NCBI GenBank assembly: GCA_947388575.1 | Contig: CANDSI010000004.1 | Coordinates: 1 to 15,460 of the forward strand | Reading direction: 5' to 3' | Length of the DNA stretch: 15,460 nucleotides | DNA from: an uncultured Mycoplasma sp. | GTDB lineage: Bacteria; Bacillota_I; Bacilli_A; RF39; UBA660 | In this document: piece by piece, positions 6,901-14,534 of the stretch | Position numbering within the stretch: the stretch's first letter is position 1 | How the letters are laid out: every line of letters begins with the position of its first letter | The notes under the pieces: generated by a model | The model's input: only the letters and a program-made list of their open reading frames with translations | Databases searched by the model: none | Told to the model about the DNA's origin: nothing | Position numbers and translations under genes: made by a program

Positions 6901-7704
6901 TTTGACAATCTTTATCTTGGCAAATACTTTGTAAAAGAACTTGAAACCAAAGATAAGTATGTTCTTGATACAAAAGAGTATGATTTTGAACTTGAATATG
7001 TTGATTCTAAAACTCCAATTATAGAAACTTCTTTTACTTTAAAGAATTATTTAATTAAGAGTGATTTAGAATTTACAAAAACAAGTATTTCAGATGGAAA
7101 ACCATTACCTGAAACTTTAGTAGAAATTTATAATGAAAATGATGAACTAATTTTTAGTGGTCGTACAAATGAAGAAGGAAAAATTATCCTAAAAGATATT
7201 CCAGTTGGAAAATTCTATATTTTAGAAAAGGAAGCTCCAGAGTCTTATGTTGTAAATGATGAACCTATGTGGTTTGAGGTAAAAGATAATGGGGAAATCA
7301 TAAAAGCCAATATGGAAGATGAGAAAATTAAATCTACAGTTATTATTCATAAAGTAGATCAAGATGGAAATGCTTTAGCAGGAGTAATTATAGGAATTTA
7401 TGATTTAGATGGAAATCTAATTTATGAAGGTACTACTGATAAAGATGGAAACATCGAATTAGAAATGGAATATGGAAAATACTATTGGCAAGAAATTTCA
7501 ACTATTGATGGATATGTTATAAGTGATGAAAAAATTTACTTTGATGTTAGTGAAAATGGAGCAATTATCGAAGATACTTTAGTTAATATCGAAGTACCAA
7601 ACACTTTATCTAATACTTATATCAATTTAATTGGTGGTTTAGTAATCCTTGTGGGAGTAGGATTTATCCTAATTTCTAATAGAAATAATAAAAAGAAACA
7701 TTAA
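3967..7704 (+). CDS. Cell-wall-anchored thioester/Cna-B repeat adhesin
   Basis: This 1245-residue surface protein begins with a signal peptide (about 1-26). A class-I-type thioester domain follows: the Cys in FVYCIEPG is residue 71 and the Gln in TQYLIW is residue 132, the two residues that form an internal thioester able to bond covalently to host or recipient surfaces. After a connecting region, about nine Cna-B/SpaA-like domains start near 279, 377, 476, 569, 685, 805, 905, 1030 and 1121, recognisable by K-TD, G-YGIYD, DxxG and LP-GKYY-KE motifs; such domains usually lock with Lys-Asn isopeptide bonds. The end carries VPNTL (1210-1214), a membrane segment and RNNKKKH, which together form a sortase signal. 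The start is TTG, four bases after GAAGGGGG. It probably grips the recipient cell during conjugation. Confidence 0.88.
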   Translation: MRGKLKYLLFLLIAVAVCPTFNVKAQTYTAQFNDKYQWIPNTFINKTKGSNTKYQQLTIIARKSDNQFVYCIEPGTPLDPSETYVGQDYDQSYVANMTQAQWRRIQLLAYYGYGYSDSEVNHNDIKWYSVTQYLIWKTVPHGYDIYFTDSLNGNRITKYTNEIAEMEDLLNKHYATPDFGASSYQMAIGNTLKLTDKSGVLSKYEVSNNSYVSSSKSGNDLYITANVVGNTTLSLTKRDVKYSHPTIVYVKPGTQDIVQAGSYDPIDVNLNLNILGGRISITKKDSCGSVPNDASIEGAIYGIYDANGNKVTEITTDANGEATSGYLPSLGKFYVQEIKASNNYLLDSTRYEVVLTAENTAANVPIHIDVKENRKAKISLVKTDSKTGNRAQGDATLKGAVYDIFDVNGNRVGSMTTDENGRAISGYLPDVGTYTIKEVKPSKGYNLDPTIYTINVEEDKTCSYIPVESKETVITNTYEFTKLYAKADTGFMTPEVGATFAIYNSRDEKIAEFITDSDGKFKTTLPFGKYTLRQLTSTNNFNKVEDYHFEIKEQIDDTIYKNISNSEITAKLKVVKIDSETNEVIKRSGIKFKIFNIDKNEYVCQNITYPTSQKICVFETDKNGEFITPYELSSGRYRLEEVDQVIDGYLWNTNSHPFEIGENMEVITDSEYGIIFETLFSNTRVEGEFNLHKNGEKIVVSNGKMTFVKTDLKGIVFGIYAREDIIHNGKTVYHKGDLVTTIETDSNGDAKYSKMYLGKYFAKELKTLPNYKLDTNEYDFELKYKDQYTPVVKAMKEIDNFLITIDYDFMKTDMIDDKPIEGALIELYTEGGELIYSGYTDKEGKINFTIIDSEGNELKNKLPIGRYYVLEKEAPNNYLLNEDKIWLEVTATDTIVKSNMKDKRVEGTIKIHKDGEKYTISDLCEDPSKCFVYETDENLEGIKFGLYAREDIILNNIIRFKAGDLVAEGYTDEDGNLIFDNLYLGKYFVKELETKDKYVLDTKEYDFELEYVDSKTPIIETSFTLKNYLIKSDLEFTKTSISDGKPLPETLVEIYNENDELIFSGRTNEEGKIILKDIPVGKFYILEKEAPESYVVNDEPMWFEVKDNGEIIKANMEDEKIKSTVIIHKVDQDGNALAGVIIGIYDLDGNLIYEGTTDKDGNIELEMEYGKYYWQEISTIDGYVISDEKIYFDVSENGAIIEDTLVNIEVPNTLSNTYINLIGGLVILVGVGFILISNRNNKKKH
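6019..7326 (+). repeat. Tandem duplication of a two-domain Cna-B module in the adhesin
   Basis: Residues 685-904 and 905-1120 are two copies of one two-domain unit of about 216-220 residues. Shared landmarks occur in the same order: VEG-x-x-x-x-HK-x-GEK, LYAREDII or IYAREDII, KGDLV or AGDLV, YLGKYF-x-KEL, DT-x-EYDFEL, and LEKEAP. Copy 2 alone carries an added Cys pair (LCEDPSKC). The divergence between copies shows that the duplication is not recent. Confidence 0.75.
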
Positions 7705-7723
7705 TTTATAAAAGAATAAAGGG

Positions 7724-7743
7724 GTTTTAATATAGATTAAAAC
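7724..7743. promoter_or_regulatory. AT-rich inverted repeat between adhesin and SSB genes
   Basis: GTTTTAAT (7724-7731) and ATTAAAAC (7736-7743) are perfect 8-bp arms around ATAG. No T-run follows, so it is not a classical terminator. It may be an operator or an mRNA processing/stability hairpin just upstream of the SSB ribosome binding site. Confidence 0.3.
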
Positions 7744-7762
7744 AAAAGAATAGGAGGAAAAA

Positions 7763-8122
7763 ATGAATAAATTTTGTGTTTTAGGACGTTTAACAAAAGA
7801 TCCTGAAATTAAGGAATTAGAAAATGGTAATAAAGTAGCTAATATTACTCTTGCCATTGATAGAGACTATAAAGATAAAGATGGAAATAAAATTACTGAT
7901 TTTCTTAATTATGCTTTATGGAATAAAGATGCTGAAAGACTTGTAAGGCTATCTAGGAGTGGAGCATTGATTCAATTAGAAGGTTATTGTACTACAAAAG
8001 ATGTTGAAACAAAAGATGGTTCAATTCCAGTTATGCAACCTATTGTTAATTTTTATAAGCATTTACAGAATGTAAAAACAAATGACAATGAAGTTGAACA
8101 AGCAGAAGAGATGACAAAATAA
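7763..8122 (+). CDS. ssb: Single-stranded DNA-binding protein, short form
   Basis: The N-terminal 100 of 119 residues match the OB fold of bacterial SSB: VLGRLTKDPEIKE, NITLAIDRDY, DFLNYALWNKDAERL and a GALIQLEGYCTTK strand. SSB coats single strands made in replication, repair and conjugative transfer. The C-terminus ends in EEMTK and lacks the acidic DDDIPF-like tip that recruits host partner proteins, and it is shorter than housekeeping SSBs. AGGAGG (7752-7757) precedes the ATG by five bases. Its stop TAA shares one base with the start of the next gene (TAATG), implying coupled translation. Placement among secretion genes suggests it protects the element's transferred strand. Confidence 0.88.
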   Translation: MNKFCVLGRLTKDPEIKELENGNKVANITLAIDRDYKDKDGNKITDFLNYALWNKDAERLVRLSRSGALIQLEGYCTTKDVETKDGSIPVMQPIVNFYKHLQNVKTNDNEVEQAEEMTK

Positions 8123-8706
8123 TGATTGATAGAGATAAAATATATACTTTAAATGAACTTATCAATAATATGTATAATTTAGATTTTAAATATTATGGTA
8201 ATAATGATAATGGTAAATTGGAAGTTTATGTAAAAACGGATGTTGATAAAATGTCCGTTTTTTCATCTCTTAATGATGGTATGAGTAAAGAAGAATACCT
8301 AAAATTGAATGAAGAAGAAGCTCGTGAATTAAAGTTTATATTTGATAGGGAGGTCGAAGAAGTGGAATTAGATATTGTTGCTATCGTATTAAGAACTAGC
8401 GATGTAAATATACCTTCTACAAGATATTCTTTAGATACTCTTGATCGACTAACAAAAGAGCAAGATCAAGAAGATAGAAAAAATAAAGGAAAAGTGAAAG
8501 ATGGCATTTGCTATCTCATTGTAGATAACAATACTGCATGTACTTTATATGATGGCATTTATACATTTGATAAAAATAATAATGGTCTTATAGAAGATTT
8601 AAAAGAGAAGTACGAATTAGAAGATAATGAATTATTAAAAGAAAATTTAAAGCTAATTTTAAATTATGTGGATGAAGTGAAAAGTAAGAGTTCAGTTACT
8701 TTATAA
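8122..8706 (+). CDS. Unidentified acidic protein, translationally coupled to SSB
   Basis: This predicted soluble protein of 194 residues has no signal peptide or membrane segment and is rich in Asp, Glu, Lys and Asn. I do not recognise the family. A central strand-rich part (VELDIVAIVLRTSDVNIPST) and a later one (GICYLIVDNNTACTLYDGIY) suggest an alpha/beta fold, with a charged helical linker between them. The ATG overlaps the SSB stop by one base and has no strong SD of its own, so it depends on translation of ssb. A terminator-shaped hairpin lies inside it at 8232-8263. Context suggests a cytoplasmic accessory of the transfer system. Confidence 0.6.
   Translation: MIDRDKIYTLNELINNMYNLDFKYYGNNDNGKLEVYVKTDVDKMSVFSSLNDGMSKEEYLKLNEEEARELKFIFDREVEEVELDIVAIVLRTSDVNIPSTRYSLDTLDRLTKEQDQEDRKNKGKVKDGICYLIVDNNTACTLYDGIYTFDKNNNGLIEDLKEKYELEDNELLKENLKLILNYVDEVKSKSSVTL
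8232..8263 (+). terminator. Terminator-shaped hairpin inside the coding region
   Basis: AAAAACGGA (8232-8240) pairs perfectly with TCCGTTTTT (8254-8262) around a 13-base loop, and the right arm lies in a run of six T (8258-8263). It matches the form of an intrinsic terminator but sits at about codons 37-48 of the unidentified gene, upstream of the pilin and secretion genes. While ribosomes follow the polymerase it would be masked; with poor translation it could stop transcription. Chance is possible. Confidence 0.45.
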
Positions 8707-8726
8707 AAGTGAAAAAAGGGGGATAG

Positions 8727-9089
8727 ATGTTAAAAAAGAAAATAAATAAGTTATGTGATAAAACGAATTTAATTTTTATTTCAATATTTACCTTTTTAAC
8801 AGGAATGTTTGGAATGGTAAATAATGTTTATGCGGTTGAAAAAATCGAAGGCGGAAATATAACTATTGAAAGTTTAGGAACTATTATCAAGAATCTTGCA
8901 ACAAAAGTTCAAGTTTTTGGTATTGTGGTTGCTTTTATTGCTTTAGTAGTTTTTACAATTCAGTTTATTATTGGTGATGATGAAACAAAACAAAGAAAGA
9001 AAAAGACAATTCTTTATACTTTGATGGGTGTAGCACTACTTATATTAGTACCAAGTATTATCAATTTTGTAATCGATACCTTAGGTTAG
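8727..9089 (+). CDS. VirB2/TrbC-like pilin-type membrane protein
   Basis: This 120-residue protein has the architecture of conjugative VirB2-like subunits. A signal-like hydrophobic segment (about 14-34) ends in VYA before VEK, a short loop follows, then two membrane segments at about 59-83 and 93-117, separated by a basic cytoplasmic turn (ETKQRKKK). In Gram-positive systems this protein forms part of the membrane channel or a pilus-like structure. AAAGGGGG (8715-8722) precedes the ATG by four bases. The gene directly precedes the VirB6-like gene, the usual order. Assignment rests on size, topology and neighbours more than on a signature motif. Confidence 0.7.
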   Translation: MLKKKINKLCDKTNLIFISIFTFLTGMFGMVNNVYAVEKIEGGNITIESLGTIIKNLATKVQVFGIVVAFIALVVFTIQFIIGDDETKQRKKKTILYTLMGVALLILVPSIINFVIDTLG

Positions 9090-9099
9090 GTGGAAACTC

Positions 9100-10761
9100 A
9101 TGTTAGTAGCGAGTATAGCTTCTGATATTAAATATGGCGTTTTAGATATCTTGCGTGGTATTGGGATGGGTATTGTAAATATTATATTTAATACAATTGA
9201 TGTATTATATGATGTTGCCCATAAAATCAATAGTTTAAACTTTATTAAAATATTAGAAAATGTTGATAATTCACCATTTACTAAAATATTTAATGCTTTT
9301 TTTATATTGGCATTTGCAGTTCTCTTTCTATTTGCAGTATGGAAGATTACTTTTAGGATCTTAGATGCAGATAGTAATGAACAACCAATGTTTGAGCTTG
9401 TAAAAGAAGTCATTAAATGTGGATTTTTAATATTTTGTGTATATATGATATTTAATACCACAATCAATTTAGGAGCAAATTTATCAAATGCTATTTATAA
9501 TCAATTTAATAATGGTGCTTCCACAATTGGAGATAATATGAAAACATCTTATTTAACAATAAATGAAGCATGTTACAAAGTATCAGATGGTGATAAAGTT
9601 GATAAGAAGAATGTTGATGAATTAAAGAAAAAATTAAATGGATATTCTGATACTTCATCAGCAAATACAATGTCTGATTTTGAAAAACTAATTAGAACAA
9701 ACAAAATAACAGCAAGTGATGTTTCAGATTCTGGTTCGTTTGCTTTTAGATGCAATATTTATAAACCGGGCATTTGGAATGACACAGAAGATTATGCTTT
9801 TTCCTACAATTTTTTATTTGGGATTGTAATAGGTGCAATTTTCTTATTTGCTGTTGGATTTGCAGTTCTTATGCTTGGTCGAAGACAGTTAGAACTTGCC
9901 TTCTTAATGGTAATTTCACCACTTGTCCTCGCAACTAGTATAGGTAGAAAAGAACAAAGATCGGCATTATATCAACAATTAGCTTCGTTAGTTTTACAAG
10001 CTGGAGCAATGATGCTTTTAATTGGTCTGACATCTATAATGTTTAATGCAATACAAAATAGTGGTGATATAAATGGATTACCATATTTTACAAAAGTAGT
10101 TACACAAACTGTTTTATATTTAGGTTGTGCAATGCTTCTGATGACTGGCTGTACATCTCTTAATAGATTTATTGGAGAAAATGTATCGGCAAATTCAGGT
10201 CGTGATATGATGATGGCTATGAGAGGTCTAGGTGGAGGTCTTGCAACAGCAACTGGAATTGGAATTGGAGCTGTTGGAGCTGCTGGTGGTATTGCAAAAG
10301 GAACATATAAAGCTGGTAAAGGAATAGGTCAACTTGCAAAAGGTGGAATTCAAACTGCAAAAGGAATGTATGCAGGAGTTGCAAGTATTCATCCAAAAAT
10401 GAATTCAGGAATTTCAAAACGAATGAACGATAAAGTTGGCAAAGGTTTAGGTCAGATGATGAAAGGTGCAGATTTACAACAAAGTGGAAATCCAATTGCT
10501 AGAGCTTATGGAAGAATGTTAGAGTCTCGTGGAGAAGGAAATGTTAAAGATGCTGCAAATAAATGGGATTTCAGTAATGATAAATATAATGCAGATTATG
10601 TTAGAGGTGGAGTATCACTAGCACAACAAGGTATTGACAATATTAAAAATGGTTTTGGAGGAGCATTTAATAGCATTAAAAATATAGGCAATCCAAGAAG
10701 TAGTAGATATATGTCAAGACCAAAAATTAAAGATTATGGAAATGAATCAGATAGAATATAA
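9100..10761 (+). CDS. VirB6/TrbL-like polytopic channel protein
   Basis: This is a 553-residue inner-membrane protein. Membrane segments are seen at about 66-86, 104-124, 231-257, 260-281, 293-317 and 329-353. A large hydrophilic loop (about 125-230), probably outside, lies between the second and third. After the membrane part comes a Gly/Ala-rich stretch (about 370-420) and a hydrophilic tail to 553. The block RRQLELAFLMVISPLVLATS followed by basic residues resembles the core of Gram-positive VirB6/TrbL-like proteins, which form the transfer channel with VirB3 and VirB4. The SD AGGTGG (9088-9093) overlaps the stop codon of the pilin gene, six bases from the ATG. Confidence 0.78.
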   Translation: MLVASIASDIKYGVLDILRGIGMGIVNIIFNTIDVLYDVAHKINSLNFIKILENVDNSPFTKIFNAFFILAFAVLFLFAVWKITFRILDADSNEQPMFELVKEVIKCGFLIFCVYMIFNTTINLGANLSNAIYNQFNNGASTIGDNMKTSYLTINEACYKVSDGDKVDKKNVDELKKKLNGYSDTSSANTMSDFEKLIRTNKITASDVSDSGSFAFRCNIYKPGIWNDTEDYAFSYNFLFGIVIGAIFLFAVGFAVLMLGRRQLELAFLMVISPLVLATSIGRKEQRSALYQQLASLVLQAGAMMLLIGLTSIMFNAIQNSGDINGLPYFTKVVTQTVLYLGCAMLLMTGCTSLNRFIGENVSANSGRDMMMAMRGLGGGLATATGIGIGAVGAAGGIAKGTYKAGKGIGQLAKGGIQTAKGMYAGVASIHPKMNSGISKRMNDKVGKGLGQMMKGADLQQSGNPIARAYGRMLESRGEGNVKDAANKWDFSNDKYNADYVRGGVSLAQQGIDNIKNGFGGAFNSIKNIGNPRSSRYMSRPKIKDYGNESDRI

Positions 10762-10773
10762 AGAGGTTAGAAT

Positions 10774-11037
10774 ATGTATATAACATTAAAAAGTATAAAG
10801 AGAAATCTAGGATTATTTAACCTAGAATTTGAAGATCTCATTTTAGGTGGGACTTTCGTATTGATTTTTACAATATTATTTTTATTAAAGTTTTATACTG
10901 TTGCAATTGTTGTAATTGCATTTGGGGCTTTATCGTTAGTTCCAATGGATTATAGCAAATGTAATCGAATGTATAAACTTTTTATTTTATTTGTAAAATA
11001 TTTATTTAAAAATAGAAATTATTACTATTATAAATAA
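10774..11037 (+). CDS. VirB3/PrgI-like small membrane protein
   Basis: This 87-residue protein has two adjacent membrane segments (about 22-40 and 42-56), a short amphipathic start and a basic, aromatic tail (FKNRNYYYYK). Its size, its topology and its position immediately before virB4 are those of VirB3/PrgI-type proteins, which anchor the VirB4 ATPase to the membrane channel. The MYKLFILFVKYLF segment near the end also recalls the DUF5592-like proteins of Gram-positive ICEs. It lies 12 bases after the VirB6-like gene and 18 before virB4, so all three should be on one transcript. Confidence 0.7.
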   Translation: MYITLKSIKRNLGLFNLEFEDLILGGTFVLIFTILFLLKFYTVAIVVIAFGALSLVPMDYSKCNRMYKLFILFVKYLFKNRNYYYYK

Positions 11038-11055
11038 AAAAAGAAAGGGGGGTAG

Positions 11056-13518
11056 ATGAGAAAAAGTAAAGAGGAACGAAAAAAGGAAAAAGAAGAAAAA
11101 TTAGTAAAAAAATTAAAAGAAAAATCTAGTCATACTTATTTAGATAGGCAAACAATTAAAAGAAAATTACAAAATTCACAAAATTTTGTTAATGTGAACG
11201 AGATAACTGATAATGGATTACTAAAGTTAAAAACTGGTGATGTCGCCATTTTATACAAAGTAAATCCCATTGACTTATCTTTAACAAATGATAATGAACA
11301 AAAAGTCTTTTATCATACATTGTCAAAATTATATCGTTTGCCATTTACCATAAAGGCTTATAAGTTTGATGAAAAGATAAATTTAAATATAAATAAAGAA
11401 AATTATGAAAAACTAATTGAAGAGAATAGTGATAATAAAATAAGGCAAGATCTTCTTATCAATAATTATAATTTTATTGGTGCTATTGAAGAACAAAATA
11501 TGACTTCTGCCAGTTCTTATTATTTTGCAATCATTTGTAAAAATAAAGAATCATTAGATAAAGCAAAAGAAGATTTTGAGAGAACTTGTGATGCTATTAT
11601 TCCAAGATTAGATATTGAATTAGTAGATAATAAAAAATGGTTAGTTAAGATACTTGCAAACCTATATTATTCAAATGCAAATTTAGATCAAATTATGTAT
11701 TATGATTTTATGGATTTGTTGGCACCTTTGAGAATTTCTGAAATGCCTAATTACTTGAAGGTAGATAATCAAGAAATTCAAATGGTGTCTATTAAAAATT
11801 ATCCATTATTTATTGAAGGTGGTTTTTTAGACAGAATTATCAATTTACCACAAGTTAAGGCATCAGTTACAATTAAAGATAGTATTGAGCAATCAAAGTT
11901 ATTAAATGTTTTAAATAGTAGTTTTAAAGCTGTTTTAGCTGATTATAATTCATCAAAAAATATTAGTGATGTGAATGAGATGCAAAATCTTATGAACAAC
12001 TATAAAATGCTTATTGAACAGATATCAGCAAATGATGAAAAAATCAAAGAGGTCTCTGTTGTACTTGTTATTAGTGGTACAAAAAAACAGAGAGAAGAAA
12101 TATTAAAAGAAATAAAAACGAATGCAGAACTTTATCAAATAAAAGTTGATATTCCTACCATAAGACAGATGAGTGCATGGCAAGCATTTGAGCTTACTGA
12201 TAAGGGATTATCTGATTATGCAATGTATTTACCAACGCAGACTTTAGCTTCTGCATTTTTCTTTACTGAAAATTATCATAATGATAGTACAGGTTGGTTA
12301 TTAGGAGAAGATTGTAATTATGGATTACCAACTTTCTTCGATCAATTCACTTTAACAAAGTCAAGAACAGGTCATAATATGTCTGTAATTGGAACAACTG
12401 GTAGTGGAAAATCATATCTTCTAAAACTTCTCATTACAAATGAATTTGCTCGTGGTACTAAGTTGTTTTTATTTGATATTGAAAATGAACTTGAAAAACT
12501 TACGAATAGATGTGGTGGAGAATACATTGATCTTTCAAGTAAAAGTTTAATAAATCCTTTACAAATTAGATATGTATCTACAGATGATGATGAAGAAACA
12601 TCAATACTAGGAAAACATTTGGGATTTTTGGAAAATTTCTTTTCTACAGCATTTGAAGATATTTCTGAAAAAGAATTAGTAGTTTTACTTGATATAGTAG
12701 AAAAGTTCTATAATACTAGAGGAATTACTAAAAAGACTTCTTTAGAAGAATTTGAAAATATGACTGCTAAAGATTATCCAATTTTTTCAGACTTATATGC
12801 TTATCTTTTAGAAGAACAAAAAAATACTAAAACTAAAGAATTAGAAAGAATCTTAGTTAATATTGAAGTTCTTTTAAAAAGAATGGTTACAGGTCAAGAT
12901 GGAAATCTTTATAATGGTATAACCACAATTGATTTAAGTAATAATTTAGTAGTATTCAATTTACAAGAATTATTATTTAATTCTAGTAGAAGACTAATCA
13001 ATACTCAAATGATTAATCTTTTAACATATCTAAGTAATGAAATTGTTGATAATAAAAAGAAAAATGATAAGAAAAACAAGAAACAAAATATGCTTATTGT
13101 TGTGGATGAATTCCATTACTTTATTGATGAAGATAATCCAACATTACTTAAATATTTTGGACAAATGGCTAGAAGATTAAGAAAATATAATGCAGGTATT
13201 GTTGTTGCAACACAACAACCGGCAGATTTAACCACTAGTGCAGGAGTGCTTCGACATGCTTCATCACTTTTTGGAAATTGTCAATATCAAGTAACTGGTA
13301 TGCTTAAAGATAATGATTTAAAAGCAATTGAGAAGATATATGCAAATACACCACTTACAGAGACTCAAAAATCATTTTTGGGTAGATGTAGTCAAGGTCA
13401 ATTTTTAATCAATATAACCAATAAAAATAGGCTTAGGTTAAATGTTTTCGCAACGCCATTGCAAATGTATTATATGGGCGAAACTGATGACAATCCATAT
13501 ATTGAAAGTCATGAGTAA
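11056..13518 (+). CDS. virB4: VirB4-type conjugation ATPase
   Basis: This 820-residue AAA+-like ATPase powers assembly and substrate passage in type IV secretion. The Walker A motif GTTGSGKS is at 446-453, and the Walker B stretch LIVVDEFHYF has its Asp at 684 and Glu at 685. A downstream VVATQQPADL motif (sensor/Q region) is typical of VirB4/TraC/TrbE. The start is a very basic, helical segment (MRKSKEERKKEKEEK) likely to lie on the membrane. The N-terminal 400 residues fit the family's CagE/TrbE-like domain. The length is normal for the family and no key residue is missing. A GAAAGGGGGG-type ribosome site precedes the ATG, and the stop overlaps the next start by one base (TAATG). Confidence 0.95.
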   Translation: MRKSKEERKKEKEEKLVKKLKEKSSHTYLDRQTIKRKLQNSQNFVNVNEITDNGLLKLKTGDVAILYKVNPIDLSLTNDNEQKVFYHTLSKLYRLPFTIKAYKFDEKINLNINKENYEKLIEENSDNKIRQDLLINNYNFIGAIEEQNMTSASSYYFAIICKNKESLDKAKEDFERTCDAIIPRLDIELVDNKKWLVKILANLYYSNANLDQIMYYDFMDLLAPLRISEMPNYLKVDNQEIQMVSIKNYPLFIEGGFLDRIINLPQVKASVTIKDSIEQSKLLNVLNSSFKAVLADYNSSKNISDVNEMQNLMNNYKMLIEQISANDEKIKEVSVVLVISGTKKQREEILKEIKTNAELYQIKVDIPTIRQMSAWQAFELTDKGLSDYAMYLPTQTLASAFFFTENYHNDSTGWLLGEDCNYGLPTFFDQFTLTKSRTGHNMSVIGTTGSGKSYLLKLLITNEFARGTKLFLFDIENELEKLTNRCGGEYIDLSSKSLINPLQIRYVSTDDDEETSILGKHLGFLENFFSTAFEDISEKELVVLLDIVEKFYNTRGITKKTSLEEFENMTAKDYPIFSDLYAYLLEEQKNTKTKELERILVNIEVLLKRMVTGQDGNLYNGITTIDLSNNLVVFNLQELLFNSSRRLINTQMINLLTYLSNEIVDNKKKNDKKNKKQNMLIVVDEFHYFIDEDNPTLLKYFGQMARRLRKYNAGIVVATQQPADLTTSAGVLRHASSLFGNCQYQVTGMLKDNDLKAIEKIYANTPLTETQKSFLGRCSQGQFLINITNKNRLRLNVFATPLQMYYMGETDDNPYIESHE

Positions 13519-14534
13519 TGGAAGAAATTAAAAAGATATTTAACAAGAAAATCTTAGTTGCCTTATTTCCTCTTCTTGCAGGAGTTGTTGTATTTTTTAT
13601 AATAGTAGTGGCAGTTATAAGTTTTGTAACTGGAGAGTCATTAGTAGAAGAACGAGTAAATAGTATGAGAGAGAAATCATCTGTTATCAATAGTCAGTTA
13701 TATGCTGAAAGATATCGAGGATTATTAAATAAGTATCTAACTACAAAAGGGTATGTATCCTTAGAAAGAATGATATTTTATTTGCAAAGAACAAATAATG
13801 TTTTAGATACTTCTACATTAAGTTTAGAATTATGGGATAAAGCATATTTAGCTAATATCAATGAAGAAGAAAAACAGATGATTCCAATTAAAACTATGTG
13901 TAAGAATTTAAATGAAGATAATACACTTCCTAATTTTACTATAGAAAACGGAACAAATAATTCAGGAGCTGCAATAGATGTAATAGACTTATGTCATAAA
14001 GATGGGGTAGATATAACTTTAAGTAATGATTATGAAGAATATTACTATCCTTTACCATTTTCCTTTCCTTTAAAACGTGATTTTACAATTACATCTATTG
14101 TTTTTGAACATAGAAATGTTGATCTTGGTTTATCTGGTGCTGCACAAGAAAATGTAAATTTTCATTCAGGATGGGATATTGCTGTACCTATAGGAACTAA
14201 TTTTTATAGTGTATGTGATGGAACAATATCTAATATTACAAATACACAAGCTAATGATTTACCATTCAATCAATCTAATAATTCTACAGGTAATTATATG
14301 ATTGTAAAATGTACAAATGGTTTATCGGCATTATATTGGCATCTTCAATATCAGAGTCAACCTTATGGATTAAGAGTTGGATCTATGGTAAAAAAGGGAG
14401 ATTTACTTGGCAGAACTTCAACAACAGGGCAAAGTACAGGTGCGCATTTGCACCTGGGATTAAGAACAGATGATAATACATTATTAGATATAATGGCTTA
14501 TATAGATTTTACAGAATATGAGAGAACTAATTGA
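13518..14534 (+). CDS. Membrane-anchored M23 (LytM-type) peptidoglycan endopeptidase
   Basis: This 338-residue protein acts as the VirB1-like wall hydrolase of the system, cutting peptide cross-bridges so the channel can cross the wall. One membrane segment (about 12-37) is followed by a helical linker and a region of unknown fold (about 40-170). The C-terminal M23 domain has the zinc ligands His216 and Asp220 (HSGWD) and the HLH motif at 310-312 (GAHLHLGL). All catalytic residues seen in the family are present. Unlike many Gram-positive transfer hydrolases, no NlpC/P60 or SLT domain is fused. Its ATG shares a base with the virB4 stop, so both proteins should be made in fixed ratio. A strong terminator overlaps its end. 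Confidence 0.9.
   Translation: MEEIKKIFNKKILVALFPLLAGVVVFFIIVVAVISFVTGESLVEERVNSMREKSSVINSQLYAERYRGLLNKYLTTKGYVSLERMIFYLQRTNNVLDTSTLSLELWDKAYLANINEEEKQMIPIKTMCKNLNEDNTLPNFTIENGTNNSGAAIDVIDLCHKDGVDITLSNDYEEYYYPLPFSFPLKRDFTITSIVFEHRNVDLGLSGAAQENVNFHSGWDIAVPIGTNFYSVCDGTISNITNTQANDLPFNQSNNSTGNYMIVKCTNGLSALYWHLQYQSQPYGLRVGSMVKKGDLLGRTSTTGQSTGAHLHLGLRTDDNTLLDIMAYIDFTEYERTN

Noticed and set aside
9081..9467. Minus-strand frame opposite the VirB6-like gene start
   Set aside because: It is a shadow of membrane-segment codons, lacks an SD, and opposes a well-supported gene.
10217..10495. Minus-strand Leu/Gln-rich frame
   Set aside because: It is the complement of the Gly/Ala-rich tail of the VirB6-like gene; the low-complexity composition is an artefact of that.
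14439..14456. Small inverted repeat around GGTGCGCATTTGCACC
   Set aside because: It coincides with the codons for the conserved GAHLHLG zinc motif, so protein constraint explains it.
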